The notes beneath the pieces were generated by a model. It was not told where the DNA came from. It saw only the letters and a program-made list of their open reading frames with translations, and did not search any database. Position numbers and translations under genes: made by a program. Below, piece by piece: positions 25,458-34,443 of a stretch of DNA of 55,493 bases. Origin of the DNA: Acidobacteriota bacterium (GTDB lineage: Bacteria > Acidobacteriota > Terriglobia > Terriglobales > Acidobacteriaceae); NCBI GenBank assembly GCA_013285705.1, contig JABDHA010000014.1:941-56433 (forward strand), read 5' to 3'. Position 1 is the first letter of the stretch, and each line of letters starts with the position of its first letter.

Positions 25458-27923
25458 ATGTCCACTTCGCGCAGAGATTTTCTTAAGGCTTCGGCATGGA
25501 CGGTTGCAGCAGCTTTCGCTGGCATGCGTGCCACGCGAGCGCTGGCTCTTTCAGCGGCGGGCGCAAACACGCAGCGGCTTGCGGAGGGGTGGGAGTTCCT
25601 GCCGCAACCGCTGGGCGGAGTATGGGAGGCATGGCACAGTGAAGGCATCGCCATCTGGCAGCCAGTTACTCTGCCGCACTGCTTCAACCATTACGATGCG
25701 TGCGATCCGGATAGGCCGTATTACCGCGGGCAGGGGTGGTACCGCACTAAACTTGCGGTCAGCAATCCCTATCCGAAGGGTCGCACGCTGCTTCACTTTG
25801 AAGGCGCGGGGCAGCGAACGGAGGTCTATGCCGGATCTCAGCTGGTGGGAAAGAACGCGGGTGGCTACAACGAATTTATTTTCGACGTTACCGACGCGAT
25901 AGCCTCGCTCGGCAGTCCGGTGCCGCTGGCCGTGCGCTGCGACAACTCACGCAACCTGGAGATGATGCCGTCGGATGTGAGTGACTTCAATCTGTATGGC
26001 GGTCTCTACCGGCATGTTTCGCTGATCTGCGTGCCCGCGATTGCGCTCGCGTCGGTGCATATCGTCGTCGATGCGAAACCGGGCGTACCTGCGCAGGTGG
26101 TCGTGCGCGCTTCGCTGCATAATCCTGCGGCGTTGAGCGATTCACTTTCCATCACGATTGACGTACCGGATCCCAATAACAAGCCGGTGCACCATTCCAC
26201 GAACGATCATGCTCCGTGGACAGGAGAAAAAGAGCTGGTTCGATTCACGGTGGAGCATCCGCAGCGTTGGTCGCCGGACAATCCTGTGCTTTACCCGTGC
26301 CGCGTCACTCTCAAAAGCGCCCACGGCGAAAACGGGCTGAACGAACGCTTCGGAATTCGTCACCTGGAGTTTACCGATCATGGGCCGTTTCTGCTGAACG
26401 GCGAAAAGCTGTTTCTGAAGGGCACGCAACGGCACGAAGACGACGCGCACGCGGCTGCGGCTGTACCTGATTCGATCACGCGGCGCGAGATGCAGATGAT
26501 CAAGGAGATGGGGGCCAACTTTATTCGTCTGGCGCATTATCAGCAGTCTTCGCTGGTACTGGATCTTTGCGATGAGCTTGGATTGCTGGTGTGGGAAGAG
26601 CTGCCATGGTGCCGCAGCGGAATCGGCAATGAGGACTTCAAAGAGAGGGGCCGGCGCATGATGCGCACCATGATCGACCAGCATTTCAATCATCCATCGA
26701 TTGCGTTCTGGGGGCTGGGAAATGAGGATGACTGGCCGGATGAGTACCCGACGACGGACAAGCAGGCGATTCGTGCTTACATGCAGGAATTGAACGACCT
26801 TGCGCATACGCTCGATCCATCGCGTATGACCTCATTTCGTCGCTGCGCTTTTGCCAGCGATATTCCTGATGTGTATTCGCCATCGATCTGGGCGGGTTGG
26901 TATCGCGGGTCGTACCCGGAATATCAGAAGTCGCTCGAAGAGCAAAAAGATAAGATCAGGCACTTTCTCCATATCGAGTGGGGAGCCGACAGCCATGCGC
27001 GTCGCCATGCGGAGAATCCATACGCGCCGCTGAAAAATATCCCGATGGGGCAGGGAACGGATGAGCGCGGCCTCGCATATCTGCCGACGGGGGGCGATGC
27101 GCGGGTGTTTCGCGACGGCGACTGGTCGGAAACGTATGCGTGCGATCTTTTTGACTGGCATTTGAAGGTGCAGGAGACGCTACCCTGGTTTGCCGGTTCT
27201 GCGCAGTGGATCTTCAAGGATTTCAGCACGCCGATGCGTGTTGAAAATCCGGTCCCACGGGTGAATCAGAAGGGGCTGGTCGAGCGCGACCTGACGAAGA
27301 AGGAAGGCTATTACGTCTTTCAATCGTATTGGGCTGACGGGGGTGCATCACCGATGGTGCATATTTATGGATATACCTGGCCGATCCGCTGGGGGGATGT
27401 CGATGAACAGAGATGGGTGAAGGTGTATTCGAATTGCGCGGAAGTCGAGCTGTTTCTGAATGGTCAATCCTGCGGCATAAAGAGGCGTAATAGCCAGGAC
27501 TTTCCTGCGGCTGGCTTGCGCTGGAGCTGCAAATTTGCGGTGGGTAAGAATACGCTACGCGCGGTGACACGAAAAAATGATCCGGAGGTGACGGATGAAG
27601 TCACGTTTACCTATCAGACTGAAAAATGGGGTAAGCCCGCGGTCTTGAGACTGGCTGAAGTGTCGCGCAATGCGGACGTGGTGACGGTTGAGGCTCAACT
27701 GCTTGATGATCAGGGCGTTGCGTGTATGGATGCGCGCAACCGAGTGCGTTTCTCGATGGCCGGAGCCGGGACTTTGCTCGACAATCTGGGAACTTCGACT
27801 GGATCCCGTTTGATTGAGTTGTACAACGGACGTGCGGCTGTCTCTTTCGTTCACAATGCCGGGCCTTCTGAAATTGCTGTGACGGGCGACGGGATAAAGG
27901 GAGCCTTTCTCACGGTTTCCTAG
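25458..27923 (+). CDS. Tat-exported glycoside hydrolase family 2 enzyme (beta-galactosidase-like)
   Basis: An 821-residue glycosidase. The N-terminus SRRDFLKASAWTVAAAFAG is a twin-arginine signal, so it is exported folded. Domain order is that of GH2: sugar-binding jelly roll (about 40-200, with WYRTKL and YNEFIFDVTDA), immunoglobulin-like linker domain (205-310), TIM barrel from LNGEKLFLKGTQRHED. The acid/base is Glu423 in FWGLGNEDDWPDE and the nucleophile Glu507 in HIEWGADSHAR. C-terminal domains resemble the GH2 DUF4982 and Ig-like modules (VYSNCAEVELFLNGQ). Beta-galactosidase is the usual activity but glucuronidase or mannosidase cannot be excluded. It stands alone. Confidence 0.88.
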   Translation: MSTSRRDFLKASAWTVAAAFAGMRATRALALSAAGANTQRLAEGWEFLPQPLGGVWEAWHSEGIAIWQPVTLPHCFNHYDACDPDRPYYRGQGWYRTKLAVSNPYPKGRTLLHFEGAGQRTEVYAGSQLVGKNAGGYNEFIFDVTDAIASLGSPVPLAVRCDNSRNLEMMPSDVSDFNLYGGLYRHVSLICVPAIALASVHIVVDAKPGVPAQVVVRASLHNPAALSDSLSITIDVPDPNNKPVHHSTNDHAPWTGEKELVRFTVEHPQRWSPDNPVLYPCRVTLKSAHGENGLNERFGIRHLEFTDHGPFLLNGEKLFLKGTQRHEDDAHAAAAVPDSITRREMQMIKEMGANFIRLAHYQQSSLVLDLCDELGLLVWEELPWCRSGIGNEDFKERGRRMMRTMIDQHFNHPSIAFWGLGNEDDWPDEYPTTDKQAIRAYMQELNDLAHTLDPSRMTSFRRCAFASDIPDVYSPSIWAGWYRGSYPEYQKSLEEQKDKIRHFLHIEWGADSHARRHAENPYAPLKNIPMGQGTDERGLAYLPTGGDARVFRDGDWSETYACDLFDWHLKVQETLPWFAGSAQWIFKDFSTPMRVENPVPRVNQKGLVERDLTKKEGYYVFQSYWADGGASPMVHIYGYTWPIRWGDVDEQRWVKVYSNCAEVELFLNGQSCGIKRRNSQDFPAAGLRWSCKFAVGKNTLRAVTRKNDPEVTDEVTFTYQTEKWGKPAVLRLAEVSRNADVVTVEAQLLDDQGVACMDARNRVRFSMAGAGTLLDNLGTSTGSRLIELYNGRAAVSFVHNAGPSEIAVTGDGIKGAFLTVS

Positions 27924-27985
27924 TGTTTAAAAGGCTAGGGTATCTGCCGTTCCATGAATAAATGCAGTAAAAGAAAGGGAAAAGC

Positions 27986-28013
27986 AGGTCCTTCGCTGCG
28001 TTCAGGATGACAG
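27986..28013. repeat. Dispersed intergenic repeat, copy 3
   Basis: Contains CTTCGCTGCGTTCAGGATGAC (27991-28011), nearly the same as 11847-11867. It sits in the intergenic gap after the GH2 gene and is followed by a T6 run at 28014-28019. Confidence 0.6.
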
Positions 28014-28177
28014 TTTTTTGACTTGATGGTCAGATGACCGGGTATGGGAATAGAAGTATCTCTCATTCAGATTGATCGCATCTTGATGATCTATCGTGCA
28101 AATGTGCGCTGTGGTGCATCTTTTGTGTACGCGCCGCTTTCGGGTTCTGAGTGCTGCGTGAATGGAGAGACCTGCCC

Positions 28178-29116
28178 ATGAAGCGCCTCAATGCGAGCTC
28201 ATTCGCCATTCCATTTGCTTTTGGCTGCGTGTATTTCTTCTGGGGTTCAACCTACACGGCCATCAAGGTAGGGGTGCAATATCTGCATCCGCTGATTCTG
28301 GGCGGTATGCGGTTTTTTATTGCCGGCGTTCTGTTGCTGGCGTTTTGTGCCGCGCGGGGAAGGCGCATTTTTCTGCCGGTGCGTGAGCTTGGCTGGCTGG
28401 CTGCTATTGGGTTGTTGCTGCTGGTTGGAGGAAACATCGGACTTGTCTTTGGCGAGCGATACATTGACAGCGGTTTGGCGGCATTGTTGCTGGCGATTGT
28501 GCCGTTGTATGTGGCGATTCTCAGCATGCTGCTGCCGCGCGGAGAAAAGCTGCTGATGCGCGGCTGGCTGGGTCTTGCGCTTGGATTTGTCGGATTGGTG
28601 GCATTGCTTTGGCCGGGAATCCGGCAAGCGAATGCGCAACATCAGCAGGTGCTGGGCAGCGTGATTGTTCTGTGCGGTGCATTTTTCTGGGCCGTTGGGT
28701 CGGTGCTGTCGCGTGAATTGAAATTGCCGGTAAATCCAATGGTGGCCGCGGGTTGGGAGATGCTGGTTGCAGGCACCGTGAGTCTGGTTGTAGGTGTGGC
28801 CGTGGGCGGATGGCATGCCTCGCACTGGACCCGGGACGCTATCGGAGCGGTGGCATATCTTGTGACCTTCGGTTCGCTTGTGGGATACACGGCATTTGTA
28901 TGGCTGCTCGACCATGTTCCGGTCTCGAAAGTCACAACATATGCATACGTTAACCCTGTCGTTGCGGTCATTCTTGGGGCGCTTCTTCTTGGTGAGCACC
29001 TGGCAGGTACTGAATATATTGGGATGGCAGCGGTGGTGATTGCGGTAGTTCTGGTTACGTCCTCCCGTATCCGGGTCGAAGCCAGACAGCTTGAGGCAGA
29101 GCCAGCAAAAGTGTGA
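28178..29116 (+). CDS. EamA family drug/metabolite exporter
   Basis: A 312-residue inner-membrane protein with ten predicted helices made of two EamA repeats. I prefer the ATG at 28178, which follows GGAGAG by eight bases; the frame is open nine codons upstream. Repeat 1 shows FAFGCVYFFWGSTYTAIKV and HPLILGGMRFFIAG, repeat 2 shows GAFFWAVGSVLSREL and the closing YAYVNPVVAVILGALLLGE, the most conserved stretch of the YedA/RhaT-like group. Such exporters release amino acids or other metabolites. Substrate unknown; no operon partner except possibly the small gene 55 bases downstream. Confidence 0.88.
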   Translation: MKRLNASSFAIPFAFGCVYFFWGSTYTAIKVGVQYLHPLILGGMRFFIAGVLLLAFCAARGRRIFLPVRELGWLAAIGLLLLVGGNIGLVFGERYIDSGLAALLLAIVPLYVAILSMLLPRGEKLLMRGWLGLALGFVGLVALLWPGIRQANAQHQQVLGSVIVLCGAFFWAVGSVLSRELKLPVNPMVAAGWEMLVAGTVSLVVGVAVGGWHASHWTRDAIGAVAYLVTFGSLVGYTAFVWLLDHVPVSKVTTYAYVNPVVAVILGALLLGEHLAGTEYIGMAAVVIAVVLVTSSRIRVEARQLEAEPAKV

Positions 29117-29171
29117 AATTCGGCTGCAACCCTCCCTTCTTTTTCGATCTCCCATGAGTAGGGAGGCGATT

Positions 29172-29306
29172 ATGCCGAATACCTTAGGTTCGCTTCTTCT
29201 GTTTGCAGTCGTGTTTGTGGGAGGAATTCTCTGGGCCACGCATGGGCATTGTGCGGACACTGATGGGATGGGCGATGTGACGGGGCATCCTGGGAAGATG
29301 TCTTAG
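29172..29306 (+). CDS. Small membrane protein of unknown function
   Basis: A 44-codon gene: MPNTLGSLLLFAVVFVGGIL forms one transmembrane helix, followed by a short polar tail with HGHCADTDG and a closing GHPGKMS. The start is fixed by AGGGAGG seven bases upstream, one of the best ribosome sites in the window. The His/Cys/Asp-rich tail could bind a metal ion, but that is only a suggestion. It lies 55 bases downstream of the EamA exporter on the same strand and may be cotranscribed. I do not recognise the family. Confidence 0.65.
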   Translation: MPNTLGSLLLFAVVFVGGILWATHGHCADTDGMGDVTGHPGKMS

Positions 29307-29508
29307 CCCAAGCACAATGCGGTTTGGTTAGAATCGCGAAGGTATCTCATAGCGGACTTTCGAAGATTCCTGAGGGGACGATTGTGCCTGCAGGTAAAAT
29401 TGTGGGAAGACCGAGGCCGCCCTTCTACGGCCAGGTGGTTCCTCCTGGGTACGCCATGCTGGGATGAGGATGGAGATGGAATAGGGCTGGAGTCTTCTGG
29501 TAGCTTGG

Positions 29509-30798
29509 GTGAAGACTACAATCTCAGAACCGCAGCGAATGGATACGACAACTACAGAGATCAGGCATTTTGACACGCAGACGGTTCCGCCGAGCGCGCT
29601 GCATGACGAGCAGAATAATGAGATATCGCTTTTGGATCTTCTGATTATTCTGGCGCGACGCAAGTGGCTCATTCTTAAATTCACCTTCGGATTTGCGCTG
29701 ATTGCGCTCATCATTTCTCTTCTTCTGCCGAAACGCTATACGGCTCTCACCACAGTTTTGCCCCCGCAGCAGAATTCCTCACTCAGTTCGGCTTTGATGT
29801 CGCAGATTGGAAATTTAGGCACTCTCGGTGCGCTCGCAGGGTCGAGCATGGGGCTCAAGAACCCCAACGATATGTTTGTGGCGATGTTCAAGAGCCGCAC
29901 CGTAGAAGATGCGATGATCGAGCGGTTCGGGTTGATGAAGGAGTATCACCAGGAATACATGTCTACTGCCCGAAAGGCGTTTGAAAGCCATGCAACGGTA
30001 GAGAGTGGAGCGAAGGACAACCTCATCCATATTTCCGTTCAAGATAAAGACCCTAAGCGCGCGGCCGCAATGGCTAACGCTTATGTAGAGGAATACCGTC
30101 AGCTTTCGCAACACCTGGCAATCAGCGAGGCTTCGCAGCGTAGACTCTTTTTCGAGCAGCAGCTGGAGCAGGCGAAAGATAATCTGGCCAACGCCGAAGA
30201 AGCCCTGAAGGAAACGCAGCAGAAGACAGGCATGATTCAGCTGGATAGCCAGGCTCGTGCGCTGATTGAATCCGCCGCGCAACTGCGCGCGCAGATCACC
30301 GCAAAAGAGGTGCAGCTGCAAGGGATGCGGACCTACGGGACTAACGAGAATGCTGACGTTGTGCAGGCGCAGCAGGAGCTGGACAGCATGCGCGCACAGC
30401 TGGCGAAGCTTGGCGGTAGTGCCGATGACACCAGCGGTGGCTTGATTTTGCCGAGAGGACAAGTACCGCAGGTAGGTGTCGAATATATCCGCAAGCTGCG
30501 TGATGTGAAGTACCGCGAGACGATTTTTGAGATCCTGGCCCGACAGTTTGAATTAGCCAAATTAGACGAGGCAAAAGAAGGGGCGCTTATTCAAGTTGTA
30601 GATCCGGCGATTGTTCCAGACTACAAGTCGTTTCCGAAGCGGGGCTTGATTATTGTCGTTGCAGCGATAGCGGGGATGTTCATCGGCATCTTTGTTGCAC
30701 TTTTCAAGGAAGGCATGGAGCGGCTGCGACAGGACCCCGAACAAAGCGAGCGTCTCAATGTCCTCCGCAGGGCACTCTGGACAAAGAAAACGGCCTGA
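29509..30798 (+). CDS. Wzz/GumC family polysaccharide chain-length protein
   Basis: A 429-residue inner-membrane protein that sets the length of O-antigen or exopolysaccharide chains. The start is uncertain: GTG at 29509 or ATG at 29539 (ten codons later), neither with a strong ribosome site. Two transmembrane helices frame a large periplasmic domain: WLILKFTFGFALIALIISLL (about 52-71) and GLIIVVAAIAGMFIGIFVAL near residue 385. Between them are a long coiled coil (about 200-300, QLEQAKDNLANAEEALKETQ) and the conserved VVDPAIVPDYKSFPKR just before the second helix. No tyrosine-kinase domain is attached. It precedes the rhamnose operon by 7 bases, tying chain length control to L-rhamnose supply. 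Confidence 0.87.
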   Translation: MKTTISEPQRMDTTTTEIRHFDTQTVPPSALHDEQNNEISLLDLLIILARRKWLILKFTFGFALIALIISLLLPKRYTALTTVLPPQQNSSLSSALMSQIGNLGTLGALAGSSMGLKNPNDMFVAMFKSRTVEDAMIERFGLMKEYHQEYMSTARKAFESHATVESGAKDNLIHISVQDKDPKRAAAMANAYVEEYRQLSQHLAISEASQRRLFFEQQLEQAKDNLANAEEALKETQQKTGMIQLDSQARALIESAAQLRAQITAKEVQLQGMRTYGTNENADVVQAQQELDSMRAQLAKLGGSADDTSGGLILPRGQVPQVGVEYIRKLRDVKYRETIFEILARQFELAKLDEAKEGALIQVVDPAIVPDYKSFPKRGLIIVVAAIAGMFIGIFVALFKEGMERLRQDPEQSERLNVLRRALWTKKTA

Positions 30799-30805
30799 GA
30801 ACATT

Positions 30806-31891
30806 ATGAATAAAGAAGATTCGATCCTGGTAACAGGCGGTGCCGGTTTTATCGGTTCCAATTTCGTTTTGTCATGGATCAAGGAAGTCGGTTCGCCGGT
30901 TATCAACCTCGATAGCCTGACGTATGCCGGCAATCGCAACAATCTGCAGTCCCTTGACCAGAATTCGCGCCACATTTTCGTTCACGGCGACATGGCCGAT
31001 GAACAGCTGGTGACGAAGCTTCTCCGCGAATACAGGCCAAGGGCGATTGTCCATTTTGCTGCGGAAAGCCATGTGGACCGGTCGATCGTTGGACCTGGCG
31101 CGTTCATCCAGACCAATGTGGTGGGCACGTTTGAACTTTTGCAGACGGCTCGTGCCTATTACGCTGAGTTAAGTGCCGATGAGCAGAAGGAGTTTCGACT
31201 CCTGCACGTTTCGACTGACGAAGTGTATGGAACGCTTGGGCCTGACGATCCTGCATTTTCTGAGACGACGGCCTATGCGCCGAACAGTCCATACGCTGCA
31301 TCCAAGGCTGCCTCAGACCATTTGGTGCGGGCCTATTTCCACACGTATGGGCTACCGGTTCTTACGACGAACTGTTCCAACAATTACGGTCCGTATCAGT
31401 TTCCGGAAAAACTCATCCCTCTGATGATCCTCAATGGACTGGAGGGCAAACCGCTACCGGTTTACGGGGATGGAAAGAATGTTCGCGACTGGCTTTTTGT
31501 TGAGGATCATTGCTCGGCAATTCGCACAGTGTTGGAAGGTGGCAGGCTTGGAGAGACCTATAACATCGGCGGATCAAGCGAGCGAACGAATATCGATGTG
31601 GTTACGACGATCTGCGATTTGCTGGACGAGCTTTCACCCAATGAAGCGATCGGGTCACGGAAGAAGCTGATTTCGTATGTGACAGATCGTCCGGGTCACG
31701 ACCGTCGTTATGCCATCGACGCGCGCAAGATCAAGCAGGAGCTTGGCTGGGAGCCGGCGGAGCGCTTCGAGTCGGGAATTCGCAAGACAGTCGAGTGGTA
31801 CCTCGCGCATCAGGATTGGGTTGAAAATGTGCGTTCCGGCGCATACCAGCAATGGATTGAAACGAACTATGCGGAGCGTGTGACTCGATGA
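30806..31891 (+). CDS. rfbB: dTDP-glucose 4,6-dehydratase
   Basis: Second enzyme of dTDP-L-rhamnose synthesis: dTDP-glucose to dTDP-4-keto-6-deoxyglucose. The frame is open far upstream inside the Wzz gene, but the ATG at 30806 gives the correct Rossmann start, with [10 protein letters not shown] at about residues 9-18. Other SDR marks are [22 protein letters not shown] with the catalytic Thr-Asp-Glu, and [12 protein letters not shown] (Tyr-x3-Lys). [17 protein letters not shown] and the terminal segment with [12 protein letters not shown] are diagnostic. 361 residues is normal length. It overlaps rfbA by ATGA. Confidence 0.95.
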   Translation: MNKEDSILVTGGAGFIGSNFVLSWIKEVGSPVINLDSLTYAGNRNNLQSLDQNSRHIFVHGDMADEQLVTKLLREYRPRAIVHFAAESHVDRSIVGPGAFIQTNVVGTFELLQTARAYYAELSADEQKEFRLLHVSTDEVYGTLGPDDPAFSETTAYAPNSPYAASKAASDHLVRAYFHTYGLPVLTTNCSNNYGPYQFPEKLIPLMILNGLEGKPLPVYGDGKNVRDWLFVEDHCSAIRTVLEGGRLGETYNIGGSSERTNIDVVTTICDLLDELSPNEAIGSRKKLISYVTDRPGHDRRYAIDARKIKQELGWEPAERFESGIRKTVEWYLAHQDWVENVRSGAYQQWIETNYAERVTR

Positions 31892-32778
31892 AGGGAATTG
31901 TGCTGGCAGGTGGTTCGGGGACGCGCCTTTATCCGGTGACGCATGTGGTTTCAAAGCAGCTGCTGCCCGTCTATGACAAGCCAATGATTTACTACCCGCT
32001 GACGACGCTCATGCTGGCGGGTATCCGGGAGATATTGATCATCTCTACGCCGCAGGATACAGGGCGCTTTGCGGATCTGCTTGGTACTGGCGAACAGTGG
32101 GGGCTTCATCTTTCTTACGCGGTGCAGCCTAGCCCGGATGGTCTTGCACAGGCGTTCATCATCGGCGAAGAGTTTATCGGGTCAGACGCATGTGCGCTGG
32201 TGCTCGGAGACAACATATTTTATGGTCAGTCTCTTTCGATGCAACTGGTGAAAGCTGCTGGTAAAAAGACTGGCGCAACAGTATTTGCTTATCCCGTTCA
32301 CGATCCGGAACGATATGGCGTGGTTGAGTTCGACAAGAATGGACGCGCGGTCAGTCTTGAAGAAAAGCCTGTAGCTCCAAAATCGCGTTACGCGGTCACC
32401 GGTCTTTATTTCTATGACAACGATGTTGTAAGTCTTGCGGCGTCTCTCAAGCCTTCTCCACGCGGAGAACTCGAGATCACTGACCTGAATCGTTGCTACC
32501 TTGAAAGCGGCACTCTAGATGTCGAGCTGATGAGCCGTGGTATGGCATGGCTCGATACGGGAACGCACGATTCACTCTTTGAAGCAGGATTATTTATTCA
32601 GACCATCGAACGCCGGCAGGGTTTGAAAATTGCGTGCCCTGAAGAGATTGCGTTTCGCCATGGATATATCACCGCCGAACAGGTCGAAGCTCTGGCGCAG
32701 CCTGTGCGGAAGAGCGGATATGGCCAATACCTGTTGTCTCTGCTCAATGAGCCAAATTTTCCTTCCGACGGTATATAA
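31888..32778 (+). CDS. rfbA: Glucose-1-phosphate thymidylyltransferase
   Basis: First enzyme of the pathway: glucose-1-phosphate plus dTTP to dTDP-glucose. The nucleotidyltransferase signature [20 protein letters not shown] is at residues 8-27, followed by [20 protein letters not shown] holds the metal-binding Asp, and [20 protein letters not shown] and the [10 protein letters not shown] block are diagnostic for RmlA. The 296 residues match the short RmlA class. It overlaps rfbB by four bases and is followed by rfbC after three bases. Confidence 0.96.
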   Translation: MKGIVLAGGSGTRLYPVTHVVSKQLLPVYDKPMIYYPLTTLMLAGIREILIISTPQDTGRFADLLGTGEQWGLHLSYAVQPSPDGLAQAFIIGEEFIGSDACALVLGDNIFYGQSLSMQLVKAAGKKTGATVFAYPVHDPERYGVVEFDKNGRAVSLEEKPVAPKSRYAVTGLYFYDNDVVSLAASLKPSPRGELEITDLNRCYLESGTLDVELMSRGMAWLDTGTHDSLFEAGLFIQTIERRQGLKIACPEEIAFRHGYITAEQVEALAQPVRKSGYGQYLLSLLNEPNFPSDGI

Positions 32779-32781
32779 ACA

Positions 32782-33327
32782 ATGAAAGTCTTGGAAACTG
32801 AATTGCCTGGAGTTTTGATCTTAGAACCCAGGATATTCAAAGACGAGCGCGGCGCATTTTGCGAAACCTACAACGAGCGCGCTATGGAGCAGGCTGGGTT
32901 GCCCACTCACTGGGTGCAGGATAACTTTTCCGTGTCCAAGCAAAACGTCGTGCGCGGTATTCACTACCAAATTCAAAATACCCAAGGCAAGCTGGTCCGT
33001 GTGACCCATGGCGTTGTCTGGGATGTCGCGGTGGATCTGCGGCGCAGCTCGCCAACCTTTGGGAAGCATGTTGGCGTGGAGTTATCCGGCGAAAACGGGC
33101 GTCTTTTCTGGATTCCTGAAGGCTTTGGTCACGGATTTGTGGCCTTGTCGGACACGGCAGGCTTTGCCTACAAGGTCACCGAATATTACTCACCGGCAGA
33201 CGAGCGGACATTGCTGTGGAATGATCCTGCCATTGCTATTCCATGGCCTGTGTCTAAAACGGATGCCGTTGTCTCTGGAAAAGACCAACAGGGTCGAACT
33301 TTAGACCAGGCTGAGTTGTTTGCATGA
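32782..33327 (+). CDS. rfbC: dTDP-4-dehydrorhamnose 3,5-epimerase
   Basis: A 181-residue cupin epimerase converting the 4-keto-6-deoxyglucose intermediate to dTDP-4-keto-L-rhamnose. Visible are ERGAFCETYNERA, QDNFSVSKQNVVRGIHYQ (catalytic His in RGIHYQ), GVVWDVAVDLRRSSPTFG and FWIPEGFGHGFVALSD, all RmlC landmarks. YKVTEYYSPADERTLLWND closes the fold. It overlaps rfbD by four bases (33324-33327). Confidence 0.96.
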   Translation: MKVLETELPGVLILEPRIFKDERGAFCETYNERAMEQAGLPTHWVQDNFSVSKQNVVRGIHYQIQNTQGKLVRVTHGVVWDVAVDLRRSSPTFGKHVGVELSGENGRLFWIPEGFGHGFVALSDTAGFAYKVTEYYSPADERTLLWNDPAIAIPWPVSKTDAVVSGKDQQGRTLDQAELFA

Positions 33328-34244
33328 GCCAGGCACAAAACATTCTGATTCTCGGTGCTGGCGGTCAGGTGGGTACCGAACTGCGACGCAGCTTTGCTAA
33401 TGCAGGTGAAGTAACTGCATTCGGCCGCGAGACCGCCGATCTTTCAAGACCGGAAGAGCTACGCTCTCTTATCCGTCAACTTCATCCTGATGTGATTCTG
33501 AATGCAGCTGCTTATACAGCTGTGGACCGGGCGGAGTCTGAACCTGAACTGGCCTTGACGATCAATGGCGAGGCTCCACGCATATTGGCGGAAGAGGCAG
33601 CGAGTTCAAATGCGCTGCTCGTGCACTATTCGACGGATTATGTCTTCGATGGATCAAAGCGGTCACCGTGGGAAGAGGCCGATGAGACCAATCCGCTGAA
33701 TGTCTATGGACGGACGAAGCTGGCGGGCGAGCGGGCGATCCAAGAAGTTGGCGGCAGATATCTCATTTTCCGCACGAGCTGGGTGTATGGGCCGCATGGA
33801 CGCAACTTTCTATTGACCATGCGGCGATTGGGCCGGGAACGCGATCAGCTAAAGATCGTCGACGATCAATTCGGTGCGCCGACTTCTTCAGCAGCCATTG
33901 CGGATGCCACGCGAGCGGCGGTTGAAAGAGCGGGGGCAGACTGGACAACTCATTCCGGTGTGTACCACATGACCTGTGGCGGCGAGACAACATGGTTTGG
34001 ATTTGCGAAAGAAATCTTTGCGGAGCAAGAACAGCAAACGGAGAGCAAGTCTCCGCAGATCATCCCGATTCCTTCAAGTGAATATCCCGTCCCAGCGATG
34101 CGTCCCACGAACTCCGTTCTTTCCAATCAGAAATTGCAGTCGTTTTTTGGAATTGCATTACCGGATTGGCAGAGGGCTCTCGTTAAAACCATGATGGCAC
34201 TCAAGCCAGAGGGTGGAATACCTACAGGCTCTCGCATTCGCTGA
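33324..34244 (+). CDS. rfbD: dTDP-4-dehydrorhamnose reductase
   Basis: Last step, making dTDP-L-rhamnose with NAD(P)H. It is a 306-residue SDR with GAGGQVGTEL near the N-terminus, NAAAYTAVDRAE, the active-site HYSTDYVFDGSKRSPWEE and YGRTKLAGERA (Tyr-x3-Lys), plus FRTSWVYGPHGRNF. All are standard for RmlD. It ends the rfbBACD block, which therefore is complete and in the common B-A-C-D order. A GC-rich hairpin lies 46 bases downstream. Confidence 0.95.
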   Translation: MSQAQNILILGAGGQVGTELRRSFANAGEVTAFGRETADLSRPEELRSLIRQLHPDVILNAAAYTAVDRAESEPELALTINGEAPRILAEEAASSNALLVHYSTDYVFDGSKRSPWEEADETNPLNVYGRTKLAGERAIQEVGGRYLIFRTSWVYGPHGRNFLLTMRRLGRERDQLKIVDDQFGAPTSSAAIADATRAAVERAGADWTTHSGVYHMTCGGETTWFGFAKEIFAEQEQQTESKSPQIIPIPSSEYPVPAMRPTNSVLSNQKLQSFFGIALPDWQRALVKTMMALKPEGGIPTGSRIR

Positions 34245-34289
34245 GGATTGAACTTAATTACAAAGCAGTCTTAGATTCGAAGACAGCAT

Positions 34290-34317
34290 GAGCGGCCCTT
34301 ATTGGAAGAGGCCGCTC
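34290..34317 (+). terminator. GC-rich hairpin after rfbD
   Basis: GAGCGGCC (34290-34297) pairs with GGCCGCTC (34310-34317) over a 12-base loop. No U-run follows, but the position between convergent genes fits a terminator for the rhamnose operon. Confidence 0.6.
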
Positions 34318-34332
34318 GCGCCTTGAACCCCA

Positions 34333-34443
34333 TCAGAACATCAGCTTCAACGCAAACTGAACCAGCCGCGGGTTATTGACCTGGCCGGTCACCTGGCCAA
34401 GCGAGGAGGAATCATTTTCCGGATAAGTTAATTTACCCGTCCC
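34333..34443 (-). pseudogene. Fossil C-terminus of a TonB-dependent receptor
   Basis: Read leftward, 36 sense codons end at TGA 34335-34333 and give a sequence closing with SLGQVTGQVNNPRLVQFALK and then LMF-stop. This is the last barrel strand of an acidobacterial TBDR ('FGQVT...PR..QFALK..F', compare RMQFGLRYDF at 6982 and IGQIAAKFRF at 46501). It is in frame with the permease and starts directly after the permease TAA at 34446-34444. Nothing else of the receptor is present. It therefore looks like the stump left when the permease end was joined to a deleted receptor gene. Confidence 0.7.

Noticed and set aside
25153..25687. Leftward frame in the gap before the GH2 gene
   Set aside because: It has a plausible-looking end (TRTRPSLFGSD) but overlaps the Tat signal of the GH2 gene, lacks a ribosome site and shows no domain.
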